From contig NC_068970.1 in NCBI RefSeq assembly GCF_016808095.1, positions 26,704,501 to 26,768,500 of the forward strand: a DNA stretch of 64,000 nt, read 5' to 3'. The DNA comes from Vigna angularis (lineage: Eukaryota; Streptophyta; Magnoliopsida; Fabales; Fabaceae). The notes under the pieces are model-generated. The model had not been told where the DNA came from. It worked only from the letters and a program-made list of their open reading frames with translations, and made no database searches. This document shows, one piece after another, positions 57,066 through 64,000 of this stretch; positions within the stretch are counted from its first letter, which is position 1; every line of letters begins with the position of its first letter. A program made the position numbers and the translations under genes.

Positions 57066-57625
57066 TACGAGACAGAAACCAGAGCGAGATCGACCCGCTG
57101 TGATACCAACTTAAGATTGAACTGTAAAATAATTCTAGAGGGCTTGATTGATCCCTCTCACAATCTTCTATTTATAAGAATAAATTGATACACAATTAGA
57201 TGATAAATAGGGTAACCCTAGACACAATATAATCATGATAAATAGGGTAATCCTAGACACAATATAATCATAATAAATAGGGTAACCCTTGACACAATAT
57301 AATCATGATAAAATAGGATAAATATCCTAACACAATTAATAGATTTAAGTTTATTGATGATAATCCAAAAGCTGTAGAATATGACTTGAATGCTTTGAGT
57401 CATGTTGAATAAGTCATATATTGGCAAACTACAGGAATCAATATATTCCTCTAAACATCTTTTGATCCTTCATGTGTTGATTTCTTACTCGATGAATGCT
57501 TAAAATGTAACGCTCTTATGTGTCATATATCTGAAGATGAATATGACAATATGTTAAAAGAGATGTCTAGTTTGCCAATATATGACTTGTTCATGATGCT
57601 ACAACTTTATATAATATATTAAAAA

Positions 57626-58333
57626 TATTTATAACAAACATCAATCACAACATTAAAAGTCTCATGATGCTACAACTTTATATAATATATTAATCACAAG
57701 AGCCAAAATATCTCAAAAGTTTTGTATTTATATTTATTATCATCAAGATGCTATCTACTGAGAGAATCCATCTATTCAAAAAAAGTAGACTTTCAAAGTT
57801 TCAACATAGATTATTCAGTTTCATGTTCAAAGAACTCATCTAAACTTTGCTTTTTCATGAGTTTTATATTTAGCCTATGAAGTTTGATATTTTAATTTTG
57901 TTTAATAGGATGAGATTTATAAAGCATTCAATGTATATGATATCCTCTTTTGATTTAGTTTTGGTTGTAATTAGGATTATTGAAATAAATCTAAATTGAG
58001 TAAATGGTTATCAAATGAGTAAACTCTTAAAAAAAACGCTAAATTGCATTATTTTTCAGTTTAGTATTTATAAAACTAGTTAAACTTAATTAAACTCTGA
58101 TTTATTATATTACGAAGCTAATTTATTTTTTGGTTTGTTCTGATATCTCAGAAAATAGTTAAGAGGAAGAACTAAAGATTTTATTTTTTTGGTCAGAGGA
58201 AAGTTGAAGATCCAATTACTTGTTTATTGTGAAAATTGGGCCAGTGTAAGATTTCCAAAACAGAAACCCCATACCATTAAACACTGAAACTGAAACCATT
58301 CTCTGCACAAATCAAGAGTGAAGCTAACAATAA
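57626..58333 (+). promoter_or_regulatory. Upstream region of the 67-residue protein gene
   Basis: About 700 AT-rich bases with no coding. TTGGGCCAGTG at 58236-58246 contains GGGCC(A), similar to site II elements of plant housekeeping and mitochondrial-function genes. No clear TATA box was found in the last 100 bases. CTACAACTTTATATAATATA is repeated near 57598 and 57668. Confidence 0.35.
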
Positions 58334-58708
58334 ATGAAGCCTGTTTCTCAAAAATGGGGTTACATTCGAATCATGGCCGGTACAATCCTTGGAGGCATCC
58401 TCGGATTCTACGTTATGCACCGTGTTGAATCTAACTACAAGGTTAGCATACCTTCTCTCTATTCTTTCTTTTCAGTTGCTTCTTTAGCCTCTTCAATTTT
58501 ATGGCTTTCTGAAGCTACCTAATGGAGGCTCGTTAGGGTATTCAGAAACCCTTTTCCCTTTTCTCTTTAAAGATTTTTTCTTTTTCGTTTGTTTGATATG
58601 GTGTATGTGCAGGAGAGAATGAATGAGAGGCTGAGAAACTACGAGGCTGAATTAAGGAGGAAAAAGGACGAGAGATTGAACGATTTAGAGGAATCCTCCA
58701 AGTTTTGA
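58334..58708 (+). CDS. Small single-pass membrane protein (67 aa), unknown function, two exons
   Basis: Exon 1 58334-58441 and exon 2 58613-58708, joined in phase 0 by a GT..AG intron. Residues 1-9 are MKPVSQKWG; residues 10-28 (YIRIMAGTILGGILGFYVM) form one hydrophobic, glycine-rich transmembrane segment; the remaining ~39 residues are highly charged (NERLRNYEAELRRKKDERLN) and likely helical or coiled-coil. The shape, a short N-terminal anchor plus charged helix, resembles small mitochondrial inner-membrane or complex-assembly proteins, but I do not recognise a named family. If the intron is retained, translation stops at 58522 after 62 residues. A same-length decayed exon 2 at 48637-48732 supports the exon boundary. 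Confidence 0.8.
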
Positions 58709-61439
58709 AAAATCGTGGTTCTGTTTTCTTAATTTTTTATTTTCTCTTTTTCTTTCTACGTTTGATTTATGAGAAAAATTAGAAAAATTGCTTCTATGTA
58801 TACTAACGAGGTGTAGTTTGCTCATTTACACATCCTTTTAAAATTAGATACCATTAAACACTAATATACTTTCATTTTGTCTTTGATCATTTTAAGTAGT
58901 TACATTGATTAAATCTGGTGGTACTCAACTCCTACTATCTGAACTTTATGACATGTGACATCAATTTGGAGTGACTTGTATCTCTCTACTGCATTTTCTG
59001 ATACAATGAGATAAAGGAGTAAAGAAAGAGTGGAAATGTTTATTATGTAAAAACTGGTTTATTTTAAGAGCTAATAAGCTGGGTAACTTTCTGCAGGCGT
59101 AGTCTGTTTGGATGTGTTCTAGGGATGAAAGTTGCTAAACTGTCTAGTAACTAGGAAATACTAATCTCTGCCCTGTAGCCAAATACCTGGAATTAACTAA
59201 GTTGTGAACGTTATTGTTTTGAGATTGTTGGTCATGTTTGATGACCCCTAATAACCATTGCATGATACACTAATTTGGCGTATAAACATAATGCAGGATA
59301 CTTGCTCTATTCAAGATAGAGTCAGGTTTTCTTATGCGGTCATGTGTATGTATTTTGGTGTTCATGTATGTATGGAAACATGAAGAAATTTGTGCTAGTT
59401 ATACGGTACCTCATTGCGTAGTATTAGGTGTCTACATGCATGATGGAATGTGATTGGCAGGGTGTAATTTAAGTCTGATAGAATAATTTCAGAACTACAG
59501 ATACTACTATGCAAGCCATTCCATCTACATGACGCTAATGTTTTACTGCACTAATACCCTTTGTACTCCGTTGGGCATTGACTTTTTGATAAGGTTAAAA
59601 AGAAGAGAGTAAATTATTATTTAAGGGATGCCTAGGATATATGACTTAAGGATATGGTTGCATCAGTAATAATGCTGTTGTCTCGTAAGCCTAGTACAAT
59701 GGTTGAGTAGATAAGGCTGATATGCTGTTCTGTTATGGGTCTGATTGAATTATGTGGTTGTGATGAAGCATCTATGTATTGTTTTTACATGCAAAGTATC
59801 TGTCAGATTCCTTGTAGTAGTTAGTTCTGTTTGATATTTTTTTTGGGTTACTAGTTCCGCTGGGCTTATGAGTACATATGTAGCTATAAAGGATGGAGGT
59901 GTGCTGATATGTATCAATTATAAATTGAATTATCTGGTTACCTGAAATTGCTATCTGTTTAATATTGTTATTGTGGCCTAATGGAAAGTAGGAAATAATT
60001 GGTAATGGATTCAACATGGACCAAACGTAATATAGATTGGAATTAAAAATGTATGTAATTTCGGTGCTGTTATATGCTATATGTGGTGGGGATGATTTCA
60101 TGCATTCCAGCCAGGAATTAATTTCTGGACTGTCAAATCTGTTTGGCGTTGGTTTTAGCTATTAAAACATTGGTTGCTTTAAATATTTTGGTGAATTGAG
60201 TCAATCTTTGGCCATTGACTGCTAATGTGTGATGATATATGACAGGGGAATGTGTTTAACCTCGAATTAAAATTTGTTTGGACTGAAAAAGAGATTGTAA
60301 TATTATGATTTGTGACTATTTATGCAGTTATTGAGTTAGATTTTCCTTTTATAAACATTAACATCGACATTTCTTTTATGATTTTTATTAATAACTTTGA
60401 ATTTATGAAAATTTTTATTTTTGTTTAGATTAAAATTTATAATTTTTTTCCAAACAAATAAAACGAATAGTGTATATATTTTTAATGTAGACACGTTTTT
60501 GTTTAAATTTTACTTATTTATAATATTTAATTTTACCAACTTCAGTATCGATGAAAATCAAATTGATCATACGAGATAAAAAATTCAATAATAAATAAAT
60601 TATTCTTTAAAGAAATTTATTGAACTTCAAGTATATTATAAAGTTAAATCAAGACAACATGATAAATTATTTAGTGATAAAATTGTTAGGTGAGAGGTGA
60701 TTGTGGAGTAACTTTTGTTATCATAAAGGAATCAAGATGCTATTTAGTTAAGTGATTAATAAATTATTTTGCCAATAATATAAAAAATTCAAAGTAATTA
60801 GTTGATACTAAAGTTTATGAATGACATAAAATGTTTTGATTAAATTAAAAATACTTATAATTCTTTTAAGAAAAGCATTGATCAAACAAAACAAATGATC
60901 TTTGTAATAAAATAAAGTTGCAAGTGAATGATTTGAGAAAAATGTTATTTTCTGCTATTATTATTACAAACACTGATAATAAAGCCCTTTCTTCCACGGC
61001 CATTATCGCACCCTTCTTCCTCTGCTTACACAGGTGGTCCTCACTCATCACTTTCTTTTTCCTCTATAGACATCTCCACCCATAACTTCATCCATTACAG
61101 AATCCAAAATATAAAATAAAATATACATTCTAATTTACATAATTTAGAATATAAAAATTAAAATTTATATTCTAAAATATTTTTATTTTGTATTTCAAAA
61201 TATATAATCTAAAATATAATTTTTATTTTGTATTTTAGAATGTATAATAAAAAATACAAAATTTTTATTTTAAATTATATAATCTAAAATTTTTCTATTT
61301 CAAAATATATAATTGAAATACAATTTTTTCATTTTTGGTTATGTATTTCTGAATGCCTACATATATTCTGAAATTAAAAATAAAAAGATGAAATTATAAT
61401 TTCTAAGTATATAGAGGTGTAGGAAGAAATTATGGATGT
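58709..61439. other. Gene-poor stretch right of the small-protein gene
   Basis: 58709-60240 begins with the 3' UTR and has mixed composition like a long intron or old intergenic DNA; no exon is recognisable and the minus frame 59772-60101 has no domain. 60350-60860 and 61085-61400 are very AT-rich, the latter made of AAAATATA / TATTTTGTATTT words in both orientations. Confidence 0.45.
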
Positions 61440-61780
61440 GCAGGAAGCTGCCCCGAATAACTAATTAAAGCCCATCGAGCCACTTTGAACCGAAATGAAG
61501 CCCCATTCCTTTAAGAACTATCGTGGCGCCTAGAACGAAATTAGGGTTTTCCGTTCCATTTAGCTATCTATAAAATCGGGGCACCACATCTCACACTCGT
61601 ATCCTCCGTCTGTTCCGTCTTTGAAATTGGATAAGGCTTCTTGTGTTCAATTCTAATTCTGACCGTTCTGTACGTGTTTGAGTGCTTTTTATTGTATGTT
61701 TTTGTAAGTTTTTTGTTGAAAAGAAAGCCAATTTGCAGAGCAAGTGCGTGTATTATGTAAAAATGACGAAACTTGCATTG
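61440..61780 (+). promoter_or_regulatory. Promoter-like region at the left edge of duplicated copy B
   Basis: Has features of a plant RNA polymerase II promoter: AAAGCCCATCGAGCC, ATTAGGGTTTTCC (telo-box-like TAGGGTTT) and CTATAAAATCGG (TATA at 61569-61575), followed by a C/T-rich leader (CACATCTCACACTCG, CCTCCGTCTGTTCCGTC). It lies directly upstream of the duplicated segment and is absent from copy A. What it drives is not clear. Confidence 0.45.
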
Positions 61781-61940
61781 AAGGTTGGCGAAAAGAATTG
61801 CGATTCTCCGTGCCTATCAGATTCACTTTGTTTTGATTATGGCCTCGAACAAGTCGCTACATGTTTTTTTTTTCTTTTGATCAATTATTTTCACTGCTAT
61901 TTTCCAGGGTTTTTCATTTTATGAATTTATCCAAGTTAAG
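61763..61940 (+). other. Possible first exons downstream of the promoter-like region
   Basis: The ATG at 61763 reads MTKLALK and reaches AAG/GTTGGC, a possible donor at 61784. A possible acceptor TTTCCAG at 61901-61907 opens GFSFYEFIQVK, followed by a further GT at 61941. Without splicing the frame reads VGEKNCDSPCLSDSLCFDYG and stops at 61924. Neither reading matches a family I know. The ~85 bases after 61783 are almost identical in copy A (53376-53460), where the upstream exon and promoter are missing. Confidence 0.3.
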
Positions 61941-64000
61941 GTATTTGGATGTGATTTATGAATGAGCGAAGCTCTTTAAATCTGTATACTGTGATGATTT
62001 GGTTTTCTAAACTGGGTAAATAAATAGTTATTTTTAAATCTAGATTTTGAAGTTTATTTAGACTAGAAAATATGGTCATCTATAAAGCAAACTGGTTTTT
62101 ATATACCAAAATTGTGTCGGAAGATGGCTAAATTCATCTTTTGTCCTCCATTCCGTTAAAACACATGAAATCTTGTGTTCATGCAGTACTATAACATCGG
62201 GAATGTTTGATATGCTTTTTGCAAGACGTTTATAATTCAAAATGATAGGAAATAGAAGTTAAGGAATAATGGAATGAAAAAATGAAATCAAATTTGTTTG
62301 ATAACTGGTAATAAGGGAAGAAAAGAAAAGAAGCTATTTGAAACAAACCTAAAATACCATGTTTCATACCCATTGGACCAAATTCAAATGAAATCAAACT
62401 TGTTTGATAACTGGTAACAAGGGAAGAAATGAAGAAAATGCTCTTTGAAACAGACCAAAAGTATTCATATCCTTAAGACCAAATTCAATTTTCCATTTTT
62501 GTTGATTTGCATCGAATATGACTTTGCTTCCTTTTATTACTTTGGAACATGCCTCCTTTCTTACTTTGAAACATGTTCCTTTGTTTTGGCACGGGTCATG
62601 AGCTATCATTAGGTACCATCTCTATATCATCTTGCTACCCTTGTTTTGTTTGCAAGATAAATTGTTTTATTGTTGGATGCCATTAAACCATCTATTTTGG
62701 TTATGATTCATGTGATTTAACTCAGCTTTCGTTCATATCCAATCTTAATTTTAATAAGGGTTCTGTTATATTTTCTAACAAGTAGAACAAATAATTTCCC
62801 ACGTGTAATTGTTTGGGATACAATTTTCCTTAAATAAGTGTTTTTATTCGTTAGGTCTATTGTCTTATTCTTGTCTTCCTTAATAGAACATTTTCCAAGA
62901 CTTTTGAAAGTGATTATTTTTTAGTTTTCTCAAGCTCTGTTTTGAGTTTCAACTTTCTGTTTCAAATCCTTGTTCTTCTCCTCTCACACCTTTATGTTTG
63001 AGCTCAAGGTTTTCTTTTGAAAGACCATCTCATGTTTCAAAATTTTATTTTAAACACTCGAGTTAAGACATGATTTTAAAATTCTCTAATAGACTTAAAA
63101 CATGCTAACTTGCACTATTGGAAATAACTTAATGATATGAAAATAATGAATGTTAATGTAGTCTAAGTGATCTGAAGTTTGGTTAGGCATTGTGTTTTTG
63201 TCAGTATCAAAATATGGCCCTCCTCTTCCTTTTCATCCTCAAATTTATAGATGTCAAGGTCTTCCCATATGGATATGAGACTCCTTTTTTCTTTGTCCCG
63301 CTCAGAACATTTTTACCCAAAGCGTTAAGGCTTTTTATGTCGAGAGTAAATGACTTTCTAATATATTTCCTCAGACTCTCTAGTATTGTATTGTCTACCT
63401 TTCCTACCATGTTTGAGTACATTTTAAACTTATTTGTAAGGAAGGAGAAATCATCATCAGTATCATCTTCATCTAATATTTTGGTATCTGATGAATCATT
63501 TATGATAATTGACACCTTGGATGGAGAAATTTTCTTTTCTTTTTGAATGCTAATGGTTAAATGTGTGTTGCATTGAAACACCTCTTCATGTTCTTTCGGA
63601 ATTCCAATGATCTTTTCTAAAAATAATTTATCAAGTTTCATAGACAGGTTGTTTCTTAAGATCTATATTTTGGGGGACTAATCTGGTTAATGATGTCGTA
63701 GCTGTCAATCATTCGTTCAATTAATAGTTTTTGTTTATTGATGATAATCCAAAAGCTGTAGAATATGCTTGAATGCTTTCAGGCATGATGAACAAGTCAT
63801 ATATGGGAAACTACAAGAATCAACATATTCCTCAAAACATCTTTTGATCCTTCATATGCTGATTCCTTGCTCGATGAATGCTTAATAATGTAATGGTCTT
63901 ATGAGTCATATATCTAAAGATGAATATGGCAATATGTTAAAAGAGATGTGTAGTTTGCCGGTATATGAATTGTTCATGATGCTACAACTTTATATAATAT
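61783..64000 (-). repeat. Duplicated segment, copy B, running off the window
   Basis: Parallel to 53370-57625 without the copia insertion. It retains the unoccupied target site (TTCAATTAATAG, 63718-63729). The right end of the duplication is at or beyond the window edge. Confidence 0.92.
63207..63641 (-). pseudogene. Degenerate copia gag region, copy B
   Basis: A 144-residue open stretch paralogous to 54850-55335 (MKLDKLFLEKIIGIPKEHEE, DEDDTDDDFSFLTNKFKMYS, LNALGKNVLSGTKKKG). A small indel after KKKG shifts the frame relative to copy A (VSYPYGKTLTSINL in place of SLISIWEDLDI). The same lost zinc ligands are seen in both copies, so the decay predates the duplication. Confidence 0.6.

Larger units (their letters stand above)
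55417..57332 (-). mobile_element. Internally deleted Ty1/copia element with both LTRs and target duplication (1,916 bp)
   Basis: LTRs are 55417-55605 (3' LTR) and 57109-57332 (5' LTR), in minus orientation starting TGTTAGGATATTTATCC. The 5-bp direct repeat CAATT flanks the unit (55412-55416 and 57333-57337). The primer site TGGTATCACAGC directly follows the 5' LTR, and a purine tract (CTTGAAGGGGAG on minus) precedes the 3' LTR. The order on minus is LTR, GC-rich leader, gag, then directly the end of reverse transcriptase and RNase H, then LTR. Protease, integrase and most of reverse transcriptase are gone. The matching unoccupied site survives near 63711-63727 in copy B. Confidence 0.95.
53370..57625 (-). 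repeat. Duplicated segment, copy A (~2.3 kb without its copia insertion)
   Basis: Matches 61783-64000 throughout, from GAAGGTCGGCGAAAAGAATT on the left to GCTACAACTTTATATAATAT on the right, with scattered substitutions and small indels. Copy A is interrupted by a copia element at 55417-57332. Much of the segment is a decayed minus-strand copia region. Confidence 0.92.

Noticed and set aside
56796..57188. Gly/Arg/Trp-rich 130-residue frame
   Set aside because: It spans the GC-rich leader, primer site and LTR of the copia element.
61763..61870. Intronic box C/D or H/ACA snoRNA in the conserved 85-bp block
   Set aside because: A TGATGA lies just before copy A only, no CTGA D box or two-hairpin fold was found by eye; not enough support.

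Overview
The window is plant nuclear DNA, AT-rich and crowded with decayed transposons. Intron-bearing genes with GT..AG junctions, Ty1/copia and Ty3/gypsy LTR remnants, four CACTA elements, Mutator-like elements (MULEs), MITEs and a probable mitochondrial insert all say angiosperm. The repeat styles (ATAATCGATTAT arrays, AGGGGTGAAT-type copia ends, CGAACG-rich long LTR) suggest a phaseoloid legume such as Vigna or Phaseolus. That species guess is inference only.

Only three host genes look intact or nearly so. (1) 1044-2336, +: the last three exons of a cysteine synthase (O-acetylserine (thiol)lyase); the gene begins left of the window. (2) 27964-29829, +: a four-exon, 303-residue short-chain dehydrogenase/reductase of the carbonyl reductase / menthone reductase type. 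(3) 58334-58708, +: a two-exon gene for a 67-residue single-pass membrane protein of unknown function; a decayed copy of its second exon lies at 48637-48732. Broken pieces of other host genes are P5CS (16031-16780), a BTB/POZ protein carried inside a CACTA element (31215-31850) and the zinc ribbon of TFIIB (43984-44165).

Layout. 0-2.3 kb: cysteine synthase tail with a copia LTR remnant upstream. 3.3-6.5 kb: truncated gypsy-type element with only a gag fragment. 6.5-15 kb: LTR remnants, long (TA)n tracts and a ~310-bp tandem repeat. 16-17 kb: P5CS pseudogene and a MITE. 18-21.2 kb: copia LTR plus gag (+) abutting another copia gag (-). 21.6-22.8 kb: TA-flanked MITE and a long-TIR element. 24.16-26.77 kb: complete 2.6-kb solo LTR with a 5-bp target duplication. 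28-29.8 kb: reductase gene. 30.5-43 kb: four CACTA elements, each with a matching 3-bp target duplication, one holding a BTB/POZ fragment and one holding mitochondrial-like DNA and a nested palindrome. 49.2-51.9 kb: a MULE with a 9-bp target duplication, a 128-bp near-perfect palindrome and two convergent fragments of a MULE gene pair. 53.4-64 kb: a ~2.3-kb segment present twice, one copy split by a small copia element whose empty site survives in the other copy, with the 67-residue gene between the copies.

The genes do not form a pathway together. The main biology is capture and shuffling of host and organelle DNA by non-autonomous DNA transposons. No CRISPR, operon, tRNA or rRNA gene was seen.
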